Positions 43,970 through 55,849 of a DNA stretch of 64,000 bases are shown here, piece by piece. A program made the position numbers and the translations under genes. Source of the DNA: Hippasteria phrygiana (lineage: Eukaryota; Echinodermata; Asteroidea; Valvatida; Goniasteridae). The DNA lies in the NCBI GenBank assembly GCA_037893225.1, contig JAZGUH010000025.1, positions 1,178,001-1,242,000 of the forward strand, read 5' to 3'. The notes beneath the pieces were generated by a model that worked only from the letters and a program-made list of their open reading frames with translations, did not search any database and was not told the origin of the DNA. Every line of letters starts with the position of its first letter. Positions within the stretch are counted from its first letter, which is position 1.

Positions 43970-45195
43970 GCAGGAAAACTTGAATCGAAAACCCCTTTAC
44001 GGTATGAACTTGAAAAAGTTGGAAGAAATCATAAAATGTAATCTACCCTTTTAGCAGCCAGTTCCCAACCATTCGACCATCCTCGGAGCATTTTCCCAAA
44101 GGATTTTTAAAAATTCTGTATCTTCGTGAAACCATCAAAACAAACCTGGATCACGAAAAAATAGGCAATAACACCTAAGCTGGACGGGGTACTTCCATTT
44201 TGGAGACCGGCGGGGTTCCAGGCTATTTCAACCCATGAAAACACACACTGCTGCCCCTGTGATATCCGCAGATGTTTGTAATATTCCTGAATGGGAAGGA
44301 AAAAAATAGAGAGAACCCAAAACCGAAGTAATATCCTGAAGTGAAATGTCCTTGAAACAGTCATCACATCTTTTCCACATTTTTCCCACCCAACATATAA
44401 CATAATCGACGCCAACGGAAAATCCTTCCTGCAATACCCAGATTGCTTTTTCTTTATTTCTCTCTAGCTCTATTTTATTTCATTAATTAATAATTTTAAA
44501 GACCATGTTCCTAATTTTCTGAAGATATTCTATACCTATTTGATTTCATTAAGTATTAATTTCAAGACCATCTTCCTGATATCCTGGTATTTTTTTCTCG
44601 GTTTGTTCTTTTTAACTCGATCTTTCACTTCTTTATTTCCTTCTCAATACAAACTTAAGAGTAGTCTTGGTTCAAGACGTTACTGTCTGATACTTATCAA
44701 CAGAGGGCGCAATTTACAGGCTGTCACCGGCGCGGCGGGCGTCTCGCGATCAATCGTAGTATAAACGTGTTCTTTCTCAAAGGTGAATGACAGAGTACAA
44801 GAAACAAACATGTAGGGAACACACATGCATGAGGGGGTGGGTGGAGAAACACAAAAGAGGGATGCAAAAGAGCATGGCAGATAGGCAGTGGGTAAACATC
44901 AAAGGGAGAGGAAAGGACAGCCAGGAACAAAGAGGTGTGATTAGGGTAAGGATGAAGGAGGGGAGGGATTAAGATGAAGGTTGACTGGGGAAATGGACAA
45001 AGGAGTGTGGTTAGGGGGGGGGGGGGAGGGGGGGTTTGAATTGAAGGTGGTAATAGGGCAAGAAAAGGAACAAAGAGAAGTGGCAAGGATAAACAGGAAA
45101 TGGAAAGACAACACCATTTGGCCAAGAGACCCCAAGAGGGTTTTGCCAGGAGGATAATCTGTAAACAAATGACAATGGGGGAAATTTTTTTAAAG
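43970..45195. other. No intact gene; Penelope 3' flank at right
   Basis: 44100-44430 holds minus-strand open frames with one good splice acceptor but no family match. 44760-45190 is purine-rich on the plus strand (AAAGAGGG, GGAGGGG) and lies downstream of the Penelope endonuclease stop. A G run is at 45014-45036. Confidence 0.4.
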
Positions 45196-45450
45196 TTAAT
45201 CATTCCCTTCCTGGATGTTGAGACCATGTGGTTGAATAGTCCGAAGACGTTTCATCCAAACTTTCTCTCGGCTGAGGCGAACTGAGTCCTTGCGGTGGCA
45301 AAGTGATTCTATGCCCTGTAGAATCATATCAGAAATGGAATGGTTAGGCAAGTTGAAGTGATGACCAACAGGGGTGTCCATTTTCTTGGTGTTCACAGTC
45401 GACCGATGGCCATAGAAACGCTTTTTGAGCGTGTTCTTGGTCTCCCCGAC
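45196..45450 (-). pseudogene. Penelope-like element endonuclease, C-terminal part
   Basis: The minus strand encodes VGETKNTLKKRFYGHRS, VGHHFNLPNHSISDM and KVWMKRLRTIQPHGLN, ending at TAA 45196-45198. This is the GIY-YIG endonuclease end of a Penelope-like retroelement: VGET is the second half of the YIG-type motif, and the R...H and HHFN residues belong to the conserved core. The N-terminal half of the domain is at 50413-50481, separated by a 4,958-base insertion. Only the endonuclease end is found, so the copy was already 5'-truncated. Confidence 0.8.
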
Positions 45451-46259
45451 ATCCCAGCTAACACATAACGTTGCCACAACGTTTTGCAAAGTTGTGAAAA
45501 GGTTGTCATTTGGTAACGTTTCACGAGGACGTTAAAGCAACTTTGCTACAACATTTGACCGTTCATTTATTGGTTGTAAAAATGTTGTATATTGGTTATT
45601 TTGACAACGTCGTATAAAAGTTATCATATCACGTTGCATTAACGTTGTATGAAGGTTTTTTCATAACGTTGTCATTAAATTGTCAATATCACGTTGTCTT
45701 GACGTTGTAGTTAAGTATATTCACGACGTTACTCTGTGGTTGTAATTATGACGTTGTGATAAAGTTGTATGGAGGTTATTGCATAAACGTTGTAATTAAG
45801 TTGTGATAATAACGTTGTAATAATGTTGCAGTTAAGTATTTTCACAAAGTTGCTACAATGTTGTAATCATGACGTTGCAGTAACGTTGTATCTTGGTGTT
45901 TTTATAACGTTGTGTTTATGCTGTTAATTTAACGTTGTCATGACGTTGTAGTTAAATATTTTCACAACGTTGCGGTGTGGTTGTATTAACTAACGTTGTA
46001 CTTAAGTCGTGTGTAGGTTATTTAATACATGTTGCCATTAAGTTGTAATAATCACGTTGTTACGGCGTTATACTTAAGTATTTTCACAACATTGCTCTGA
46101 TGTTGTTATAATGACGTTGTGGTAACATTGTATTTCGGTGTTTTCACAACGTTGTATTGATGTTGCAATACGTGACGCAGTGATGACGTCGTACGAAGGT
46201 TTTATCTTAACGTTGTTGTTAACTCGCAAATCACGTTTTGAAAGTGTGGTATGGTATTT

Positions 46260-48430
46260 TCAAAAAGTTGCTGTTATGTTGCGATTCTTAGACATATCTT
46301 TTTTCGCCCATCCTTGTACCTGCATCCATGCATCGTGTTCCGGCACTCTGTATGTTTGGAGCGTACCAACTTACATAAATTTGCCCGTTCTCAGAGAAAA
46401 CTAATACCACGGCGCATGCGCGGCACCGAATTCCGCATCATTTGAATCGCGGTGCTCAGTTACCGAGCGAGCGGGAGCAAGCAGCCACTATTAACGGTCG
46501 CCCTCCAGTTGATGCCCGGCTAAGTCAGGCTCCACACGTACTAATAGTATACGGTAGCTTTTCAGAGCAGCATTTCTTCAGAAGGTAGGAATTGTATATT
46601 TTCTATAAATCTTTAAATTATCAGTGACATTCTCTCGTGTAATTTCGGGAATACGATTTTTCAGTATTCTTACGTATACATGTAAAACCTTTTTCAAGCA
46701 AATCACTAAATATACTGGCAACTTTCCGAACGTAATTTACGAAAGGACAGTCTTTGTTTTTAGTTGATACTGAAAATGTTCCGTCGATTCAGATTTGTGA
46801 AGAGTACAAATCAATTAGGTGGATGGGCTAGTTTGTTATTTTGAGCATTTATAGAGGAAACAATACAAATTAGGTTCATGTAGGCCCTAACGTTCTAAGT
46901 CTTGTTTAGTTGGAAAAAGTCGTATTTTTCCCAACATGCTCAAAGGAAACTGAGTATGATACGGATCTATGCTGGCAGATTCGCAGGCATTAATGACATA
47001 GCTAACCACCTATAGGGTGCATGTAAAATCGTATTAAAATTAGAGGATTGGGACTGTTATAGGGTTTTAACAAAAAATTGTTGGCTAGTTTTTGTAGCTG
47101 TGCATGGAAGAATCTTATATGATTTATTAGCAAAATGGAAAAATGTCTGACAGTGTTTAAAAACCGATTTTAATACCTTTGTAGTGTAGCCTAGTACCAG
47201 TACCATTTTGATTCCAATTAAGCAATGGTCAAACCACACTAGCTTTGACAACATGAAAGAGTTAGCTGGGGTACGTGCCGGTATCTTGTAATTTGATTTC
47301 TCAAAGGATAGTAGCCCTACTGCAAATTTAACTGCAAAATAATACAGTTAACTGTTAAGATATTTCCCCCCAAATAAAGCCTGCACCATATGGTTTGTAC
47401 ATTAACGAGGTCGTTGTCATGGCTACGTGCGTACCATTGAGTCACAGGGCCTGGCCAAAAGTTCAGACACCAAATCATTCCAGCGTAAACACGGTCCTCT
47501 AGATTTCGCTGGAATGTCTAAGTACACGGAAATTGGACGTTCCGGTTATAGCTCAAGTGTTTGGCGTGATCTGTAGTGACCGCATTAAATATTAGAACTG
47601 TGTGTGATTGGGTAAGGTTCGTGGCTGGGTCAGCGTTGCTAAGAGATGAAAGAAGAATTGCCCTAACTTTTTGTAACAGCCTTTTGTAAAGTGCTTTTAA
47701 AATGTTTCCTTCAAGACCATGTGGACAACAACAAACCGTGTTCCGTTGTTTTCATTTTCTATTGGTATATTTATCTTAAAATTGCTCATAATGTTTTGTA
47801 ATTTGTCCTCACACTGCAGTTATGCTTCATCTGAGTGCAATGGGTGGCAGGCTGTGACATGTTTAAACTGCTTGTCTACTTCATACGGCGTTTGCGGGAT
47901 GCTTTTGAATCATCTCTTGTTTTTCTCCGTAAGTACATACAGAGTTGACTTTTCGATCACATCTGTATTCCTGTTAAGAGGATGAAAATAACTTTTAAAA
48001 AGTGTAAAAGGCACACGGTTTTTGGAATGAGTAAAGTGATTAAGTGTTCTTTTTCCAGTCGTGTGTTGAATAAAGATGCTTGACCATGCTCTCAAAAAAA
48101 ATTCATTTTGCCCTAAACATTTTCAATTGGTACCGGTATATTTTGTTTTATCGACAAAAACCTTTTACCGGTTTTTGGCGTTTGTCAGCCTCTGAGAAGG
48201 GCTTGGTTTTGGAATAGTTTAGAGAATTAGTGCACCATCGCGGTCAGGCATAATAATTATCTGATACATTGTTTTCCTGTTATTTGTTTATCAGAATCGC
48301 GTCATGATGAGGGACGTGCCATGTTTACAACCTTGCCGATGAATGGACCTGCACTTCTAAATCTTGATGTATTGGAATTTCTTATTAAACGGTCTGTGAA
48401 AAGAGCCTGACTCTTAAAACACATTCAATA
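46260..48430. other. Interior of the TIR element, no gene recognised
   Basis: Open frames (for example 47719-47985) lack domains. GC-richer sequence around 46410-46560 has no splice-supported exon. Confidence 0.45.
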
Positions 48431-48435
48431 ATCTC

Positions 48436-48659
48436 TTAATGTAAAAGAGTGAAAAACCCACTCTCCAAAAGAGTGAGTCCCTTCTCAAACCACTCCAAAA
48501 GAGTGAATTTATCTCTTGTAAAAACCACTTATATGGCTCCACGAAAGAGTTGAAATTTCACTCTTTTCGAGTGGTTTTTATAAGAGATTCACGCTTTTGG
48601 AGTGGTTTGAGAAGGGATTCACTCTTTTGGAGAGTGAGTTTTTCACTCTTTTACATTAA
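48436..48659. mobile_element. Palindromic MITE inside the TIR element
   Basis: TTAATGTAAAAGAGTGAAAA at the left is inverted as TTTTTCACTCTTTTACATTAA at the right, and the CACTCTCCAAAAGAGTG and CTTCTCAAACCACTCC blocks pair too. Arms are about 100 bases and nearly perfect, so the insertion is young. Superfamily unknown. Confidence 0.8.
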
Positions 48660-50412
48660 ATTTATGAAAGTTACGAGACGCCATTTTGTGGTTTCCCATT
48701 ATTTTTAAAATGCGTCTGATTTTCGCAATTTACTGAAAACCGATGTATACCTTCACGAAAAGAAATTACATGTACAAGTTTCATAAACCCTGTAGCAACA
48801 TAAAACGATCATGTAAAAACGTTTTATATAGAATGTCAGTGGCAGAGGACGGCTTGAAAATAATGTGTACCTTATTAACGTTGTCGTTTGTTTGTTTGTT
48901 AGATTTAAAACTCACCTCCCTATATAGCCTGTCGACGTTCAAACTGACACTACTGTATAATTTTGCTTCAATGTAATTTTTTACCATTGTGTATGTCACT
49001 TGAATTAATTTGATTTGAAAGAACGAAATGGTTCAACTTTTTTCAACTTGTCGACTTTTTATCTTTTTATCAAAAAGGTATTTATTATGAGGATAATGGT
49101 GTGATGGGGGACTTTCATAGATGTTAAAAACCGGTAAGGGGCCCGTCGCAATTGCCTTTGGCCAGACCCGTAACATATTTTGTCAACACTATACACACTC
49201 CATCACACTATTATTCGTTCAGTTAAAGACAAGTTCATATTATTGCAAGAAAGCCAAAGTGAACGCAAATTTTTTATGTCACGGAAATTATTCCCGCATG
49301 CGCTACGAAAAGGGAGAAAATAACTCCGGTGAATTTTGAAGCGAATATTTCCGATATCTAATTCGTTTGTTTTTGCTCTTGCAGCCTAGGGTATGACCTG
49401 CATGGCCTTTAGGTCAGGTCATATTACGAACTTACTTCTTTTCTTGAATGCAATATACATTTGCAAACATCAACATTAAAACTCCCAAATTATTATGAAA
49501 TATGTTTCTTGATTGTAAGTGAATAATAGTCTCAAGCATCCTGAGAAATCATGACATCTTGCGTGCTGTCATTTTCAAGAAAAGTTGACTTGTTTGTATC
49601 ATTTCCAACATTCTTTGTAATAAAATTAGAATGACATTAATTCCGTTTACATGTACATGTATTTGATTTGTTATCGTTTGCAGAAATTAACTTCAAATAT
49701 CCCTATTATGTTACAGGAACGTGTCCACAGAGTTGCATAGTGTGCCATAAAGTTGCAGTGATGTGCCAATTATTAAGTTGCAGTGACGTGCCCAATAAAA
49801 TTGCAATTGCGTCCCATAAAGTTGCTATTACGTTCCAACAAAGTTGCAGTGACGTGCCCAAAAAGTTGCAGTGACGTGCCAATTAGGTTGCAGTGACGTC
49901 CCCAATAAAGTTGCAATTACGTCCCATAAAGTTGCTGTGACGTGCCCAAAACGTTGCAGTGACGTGCCAATTAGGTTGCAGTGACGTTCCCAATAAAGTT
50001 GCAATTACGTCCCATAAAGTTGCTTTTAGGTTCCAACAAAGTTGCAGAGATGTGCCCACAAGGTTGCAATAACGTTTGTAAATGGTTGTAGAAACGTCCC
50101 TTATAATAAGGTTGCTGTAACGTGATAATCAAGTTGTAATCACGTCTCCATAAGGTTGTAGAAACGTGCATATACGTTGCTGTTAGGTGCCGATTAGGTC
50201 GTATTAACGTGCCGTCAAGGTTGTAATCAAGTACCGGTAAACGTTTCTTTTACGTTGCAGCAACGTCCTCCTAACGTTGCGTGATAACGTTGTGGCAACG
50301 CGTATGGGAGTCGACATTTTTCCGTTGCGGCAACGTCAATTTCCTAACGTTGCCGCAACGAAAACGTGACCATGTGGCAACGTTGTCACAACGTAAAATT
50401 GTTAGCTGGGAT

Positions 50413-50481
50413 ACTGGATACCACAAACCCTGCAAGAAATGAGATATATGACATTAGAGGTGTTGCAAGTGATGTTGCCAT
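50413..50481 (-). pseudogene. Penelope-like element endonuclease, N-terminal part
   Basis: The minus strand reads GNITCNTSNVIYLISC then RVCGIQY and stops at the insertion border. VIYLISCxxC is the GIY-half plus the cysteine pair typical of Penelope endonucleases. The frame continues with VGETKN at 45450 across the insertion. An in-frame stop lies just upstream (near 50483), marking the truncated or decayed 5' side. Confidence 0.75.
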
Positions 50482-50942
50482 TGGTTCAAATTTTTTGATT
50501 TGTATATTTCAGGTCCATTCAGTCAGTCAGCAGTTTGCAGCAGTTTCATTCTTTTTCATGGTAGTATAAACGTCTTAGATATTCTTACTTTTGAGGGCGG
50601 GACCAGACTGTGGTAATCATGGCTAAACATGCATTATTCATATCACGTGACTGGTCTGACCGATTGCCCCAATTATGCAAAATGCGCCTGCGGTCGACGC
50701 GACGTGTAATATAATACCGTTTGAACGAAACGTGGATGTGTATACAAAAGCCACTTGTACAATCTATACTATAAAGACCCTAACCTGCGCCATCTTAGAA
50801 TCTTGGAATTATAGAACCGCGCCATCTTGAAAAAGTGCGCACGTTTGGTCGGGTGACTCGGCGTGGTGTCGCTGGTTCGCCGGTGATCGGGGGGCGAGGA
50901 GGGTACCAGAGTACTGTTCGGACGCTGGATCACGTGATGATG

Positions 50943-51235
50943 CAGGGGCGGATCCAGGAATTTTTGCAGGGGGGGGGGGGGGGGGGGGTTTATGAAATTT
51001 GCCCAGAAAAGTGACTTCTAAAATGTTCCGCTTGCGAAAATATATTACAAGCGGGGGGAGGGGGGGGGGGGGGGGTTGGTGGCGCCAGTTAATCTCTGTT
51101 TTGTTCTCACCCATAGGCAAAATAAGACCTGTATTTGCAAGGCGTAGGCCCTACAAGCAAAACAAAATTGGCAACGAGCAGGGGGGGGGGGGGGATTTCG
51201 ACCCCCAAACCCCCCCCCCCCCGGATCCGCGCCTG
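50943..51235. mobile_element. hAT-type element with (G)n tracts
   Basis: The ends CAGGGGCGGATCCAGG and CCGGATCCGCGCCTG are inverted. Internal GGTGGCGCCA and long G runs (50968-50988, 51054-51075, 51181-51194) are present. The eight flanking bases (TGATGATG and TGAAACAA) do not match, so one end may be rearranged. A degraded relative is at 2803-3051. Confidence 0.7.
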
Positions 51236-51460
51236 TGAAACAATGTCGCTTCCCAGGTTGTATCGTCAAAATTTGGGTGTGATCCCTGGCTATATACGGC
51301 ATTCTGGGTTTCTGACTTCTGACTAGCGCCCACCTGAACAAAGATATTGACAATTTGGAAGACAGCTAACATAGGGCAAGATAGCTCAGTTGGTAGAGCT
51401 CCGGTACGGTAACCCGGAGGTCGCAGGTTCGAATCCCGCTCCTGCCAGTTTCTTTGTTCA
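51236..51460 (+). repeat. tRNA-derived SINE, full-looking copy
   Basis: The tRNA-like head at 51375-51447 folds with a GCTC/GAGC D-arm, AGTTGGTAGAGC, and T-arm GGTTCGAATCCC. The acceptor stem pairs 6 of 7. The anticodon loop ACGGTAA would give GGT (Thr), but position 33 is C and the stem has a mismatch. It is preceded by a 130-base leader (GCTTCCCAGGTTGTATCGT...) shared with 56990-57130 and followed by TTTCTTTGTTCA. The head is internal, so the unit may be composite. Confidence 0.75.
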
Positions 51461-51823
51461 CTTTGAAAATAGATTTTAAAATGTGTACTTATTTCAGATA
51501 CAATTAAAGTTTACCTCGATGTACCACGTTTCACCGTAAAAAAAGTAAAAACACCCTATCTTTCGTTAACGAAATCCAGCTAAAAGCGAAACGCTTGTAT
51601 GACGTCATAATGTATAAATTGACCCCGCATACGTCATTGTTTGTATGCAGCTTCCACTCTTTGATCTCCATGCTTCCACTCTGCGCATGGGCGCAACGTG
51701 TATACAACACATGTACCAAATCGGTAGCGTGTACGTGTATCCGGCCGCCATTTGATCGTCTTGAGATTTGTCGTCTATTTCTAGGCAGACTTTGTCCACC
51801 CAAATCGCCTGTAAAGCTGGAAT

Positions 51824-51961
51824 ATGCCTATTTCTTGTGTCATCGGTGGATGCACAAGACACTTGAGGAAAAACCGAGACATTTGTTGGCTTTCATTCCC
51901 CCGCAGAGATTGGATAAGTTTTGTCCGGACAACGAAATCGGATTTTAAGATTTCGCACTAG
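51824..51961 (+). pseudogene. THAP domain N-terminal fragment
   Basis: The frame MPISCVIGGCTRHLRKNRD, then WLSFPRRDWISFVRTTKSDF, is the first half of a THAP zinc-finger DNA-binding domain: C..GC supplies the first two zinc ligands (C5 and C10), followed by the F-P and W-FVR-T core. TAG follows KISH before the distal C..H ligands. No convincing donor site is present before the stop, so it is either a decayed copy or a cut exon. It resembles the THAP gene at 61451. Confidence 0.65.
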
Positions 51962-53204
51962 GCTATTCGAAGATTTGCTCTGCCTATTCACTGCTGATTG
52001 TAGCCTATAGACGACACATACAGATTGAAACTAGATCTCGTTCTTCAAAGCCCGATTTAAACTTAAAGATGGATCGACCCCTAGCCTCAAGTCACGATTT
52101 TAATAGTTGCCATGTCGTCATCAGCATCGGCGCCGTCTGAGGCAAACGGTGAATCCTCATGCATCGCAACAAGGCTGAATTGACCGGGGGAAATTCGCGG
52201 CAGGCGATCAGTGGAGCCTCCCATAAATGAGAAAAGGCCCAGGTACATGTAAGTGCTATAGCCATAGGCCTACGGTAATCGTTACCTTTAGGACACCTCT
52301 TATTTTTTTTACGAGTTCCGTTCAAAACTGACTTTTGCAGATGACTTTACAGTAGGCCTACCAAAGTGACTTTTGCAGGCTAACCCTTAGAAAAATGTCC
52401 CATGGGGGACTTCCCATGGGGGACTTCCCATGGGGGACTTCCCATGGGGGATTTGGACCCCATGTACCCAATGGGAACCCATGTATCCCAATGGGAACCC
52501 ATGTATCCCATGGGGAATTTCCCATGCCCCCCGTGGGGAATTTCCCATGCCCCCCCCCCCCCCCCCGTGGGTAGTTTCCCATGAATCCCATGGGTAGTTT
52601 CCTATGTGCCCTCATGTTTTTTCTTCAAAAGTTATCCAACTGCAGGATGACAAAATAACATGGTTACTATCACAATTCCAGCAACAACAATTATAATTAT
52701 ATTCTTTGGCAAAACATCAGAATGTTGGTCAATAATTAGTTTCTTATTAGGCTGTTCCCATATACATACACATGTACATAATAATGCTGGGAATTTCTGT
52801 AGGCACCTTAGACAGAAATATATTTTGGATTTTAGTCACAAGAATTGCCTCAAGCTATTAATTAAAGCACGTTTCACATATTTTTAAAATTATTAATTTC
52901 TGTTTTAAAAAAGGGATGGAAGAAGGCCTTTTTTGTTCATTAGGCCTACTTCTATTTTAGATCATGGTAGGCAATGTTTTCTCAGATGGCTTTAGCTGAA
53001 ATTAAGTTATGATTAAATTCAAAATAAGCTATAAATGGGCTTGGAAATATTAAATAAATGTACCGAAAGCCCATCAAAAAGAGTTTAATAGCCAACACTA
53101 CTTTAACTAAAATTGTCCTCCAAAATTACCACATTTAAATCAACAAAAATCCATAACTTTGCAAGTTCCTTCCTCCACCATGGGTTAACCTATCATGACC
53201 ATTG

Positions 53205-53585
53205 ACCCCTCATTTTGGAAAGATTTTACTTTATTACGGGAACAGCAAAATCTTGGAAAATAGCCATCCATTTGTGTTAAGAAATGTACAGATACTTGGT
53301 ACAATATGTTTAATTTTGAGACTTTATAGTCGGGAAATGTTCGTGCAATCCGGAGGAAGTGTGTTTTCTGTGTTAGATGTTCTTGGCACACTGTATGGTC
53401 ACTTAACGCATGCTCAAGTGGCACATACATGTTGATTTCTGCCTCATTCTTTACAGATTTTGCTGACAAATCTTGAAACATGGCCACATGTTTAGACAGT
53501 TGTTCTCAAGAAGGGTTGGTTATTTTCCAAGATTTTACTGTTCCTGAATAATTTTGGTGGGGAGTAAAAAGTAAAATCTTTGACT
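53205..53585 (+). mobile_element. Foldback MITE (TTTTACTTTAATACC family), copy 3
   Basis: AGATTTTACTTTATTACGGG at the left and GGTGGGGAGTAAAAAGTAAAAT at the right are inverted. The interior matches 28919-29305 word for word over long stretches (TTAGATGTTCTTGGC, GGCACATACATGTTGATTTC). Confidence 0.75.
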
Positions 53586-53671
53586 CATTTTATTTCTAAT
53601 TTTTGACTGTTTCTTAAGATTTAAAAGAATTGAATTAAGCAACTTAAAATGTTAATGAATCTGCCTAATTA

Positions 53672-53902
53672 TGGGTTTTTTCAAAACCTTAAGGCTTGGC
53701 TTCGTCTCGGCTTCGGCTCCGACTTCTGAATATTGAGAAGCAATAAACCAAATGGAAATATTCTAAATTTGTGCATGTGCATGTTTTGTTTCAGGAACAT
53801 TCATTCGATATGAAAGCAAAAATTGGAATATTTACATTTCGTTTGCTTCTCAGCTATTCAGAAGTCGCAGACGAAGCCAAGGTTTCGAAAACCCCCATCA
53901 GT
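53672..53902. mobile_element. Hairpin MITE with CGGCTTCG motifs
   Basis: CTTGGCTTCGTCTCGGC...GACTTCTGAATATTGAGAAGC at the left is inverted as GCTTCTCAGCTATTCAGAAG...GACGAAGCCAAG at the right. Arms are about 90 bases. Confidence 0.7.
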
Positions 53903-54439
53903 CCACGCGAGGCTACACGTTCATGCCTACACAATGGATATGTTCATGTAACGAAAAAAAAAACTGCAGGCCAAAATACGCAAACGTATAAAGACCTACG
54001 TCCTTACATTTTCACGGTAATAACTTAAGTTATAACCATAAACTCACCAGTAGAATAATGCAGTAAACTCTCCCATATCACCCAGGATCTAATGTTTCGT
54101 CAGACGTTCAGATATTTGCCCCGATACGACAAGCAGTTGTAGCTTAAAACGGCCTGTGTCTGTCTTTGTTTGAATCGTCTCGTAACGTAATAACGAACAT
54201 GTCTTTTTCTTATCCGCGAGACCGCTTAACATTGATATTCCTACGCGTGAATTAATGCACAGCTATAGCTATGATCTATCTCAACATTATCCTGTGATTT
54301 TGGTCAAGCTTTTATCATCAAAGTACTATTCTTTCATTAAAAATAGCAAGAACTCTTTATCACTTTAATTGCAAAAATTGTAAAACATTTCTTTGCACCG
54401 GGTGACGCACTAGTTTAGTTTCCCTACGCGCTCATCATG

Positions 54440-54900
54440 GCGGCCGCGACCTTGCATTATTATGCACACACATGGTGTACGTTTACATGTATACGTGTAC
54501 ATGTGTATACTATGCATGTGATTACAACTATGTGTGCACAGTACATTATACACGCACACAGTCGTACTTCCCTACTACGTCCGAGGACGAAGCTTTGTGT
54601 TTCCTTTTGTTCCCTTGATATAGCCAAACCCCATAGACTAAGCACGTATCCTTACGTTCGAGGACCGATTTCAACAAAAGACTCTACGTTCGAGGACTGA
54701 AAGGATTCTTTGTGTCTCCTTTCTTCTCTTGTCCTCGGAGATATATTGCGTGCACGTACATACGTACGTACACCCACACTATTATGTGTGTACGGTGTAG
54801 CTTTTGGCTGAGTCGTTATGATGCAATAACGATTGAAACTCGACTCGCGGGTCTGTACGTTATAACTTAGACTTAGGCCTAATTGTTTTAAGTCAGAAAT
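54440..54900. other. No gene recognised
   Basis: Alternating GTGTAC/TACATG and ACGTACGTAC motifs (54479-54560, 54750-54780). TACGTTCGAGGAC occurs twice near 54653 and 54684. The open frames here are short and domainless. Confidence 0.4.
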
Positions 54901-55849
54901 TGTCATGTGAAGACTGAATGGTTAATTAGAAGTTTTATACTTGTTTTCATTGTGTGCGGGTAATATTACTTATGGCACATTGACACTGAGAGAATTTATG
55001 TGTAATTTAGAATTCATTTTTTAAATCAGATTTTTAACATTTTTATCGATTTCTAATTCCCATGGGGAATTTCCCATGCCCCCCGTGGGAAATTTCCCAT
55101 GCCCCCCCCCGTGGGAAATTTCCCATGCCCCCCCCGTGGGAAATTTCCCATGCCCCCCCCCCCCCCCCCCCGTTGGTAATTTCCCATGCCCCCCCGTTGG
55201 TAATTTCCCATGCCCAGCGTGGGTAATTTCCCATGCCCCGTGGGTAATTTCCCACGATCGAATTCATTTCTTTAATCAGATTTTTTACATTTTTATCGAT
55301 TGTTAATTTTTCTCGTGTCAATTGCATCTGATAATTAACATCAATTCAATTACCCACCATGTGATTATTGACCGAATGGTGTTTTCTTGGTGATAAGTTG
55401 TCACCATGGTGATTTCCATGAACCCATGGTGTTCCCTTGGTGGTCAGTTTGTCACCATATGGCATTTCCATATATCCCAAAATTCCTCCATGGTGTTCAT
55501 CACATGCACCACAATAGTGTTTACAGGAACCACCATGACTTCCCCATCAGTCCCCATGTGTTTCCCATGAGACCCCATGGGAAACCCATGGTGTCTTAAA
55601 ATTTTCTCCATGGTGTTTTGCAGAGACACCATGACTTCCTCATAAGTCCCTATGGGTTTCCCATGGGCCCCATGGGAAACCCATGCTGTCTTAAAATGTC
55701 TCCATGGTGTTTACAGGGACCACCATGACTTCCCCATCAGTTCCCATGTGTTTCCCATGGTGTCCAATGGGAAACCCATGGGAAACCCATGGGACATTTT
55801 TGTAAGGGAAAGCAGTCTTTTTCTAAAGAATAACTCATGTTTTTTGTAA

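Larger units (their letters stand above)
45453..50410. mobile_element. 4,958-base TIR element with AACGTTGT subterminal repeats
   Basis: The ends CCCAGCTAACA and TGTTAGCTGGG are inverted and flanked by AT (45451-45452, 50411-50412). Both subterminal regions (45465-46260, 49720-50400) are degenerate arrays of ACGTTGT/GTTGCAGTGACGT words. The interior 46300-49700 has no transposase-sized frame, so the element is non-autonomous. AT duplications have been reported for ISL2EU-type transposons, so that superfamily is a candidate. The assignment is from memory of the family. Confidence 0.75.
52385..55806. mobile_element. 3.4-kb element with CCATGG-rich subterminal arrays
   Basis: CCCTTAGAAAAATGTCCCATGG at the left is inverted at the right (CCATGGGACATTTTTGTAAGGG). 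Just inside are tandem arrays: TCCCATGGGGGACT at 52398-52590, GGGAAATTTCCCATGCCCC at 55060-55250 and CCATGGTGTTTACAGGGACC-type units at 55380-55800. The interior 52600-55050 has no transposase and holds two nested MITEs. No target duplication could be read. Confidence 0.6.

Noticed and set aside
44107..44434. Minus-strand exon after a strong acceptor (CTTCCCATTCAG), encoding EYYKHLRISQGQQCVFSW
   Set aside because: The acceptor is good and the run looks protein-like, but no family is recognised, the donor is weak and no neighbouring exon joins in frame.
44724..45227. 167-residue minus-strand frame
   Set aside because: It translates the purine-rich tract and G run beyond the Penelope stop codon. 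Proline/leucine-rich with no domain.
51375..51447. Functional tRNA-Thr gene
   Set aside because: Loop position 33 is C, stem mismatches are present, and the same head recurs in degraded dispersed copies with shared flanks, which fits a SINE.
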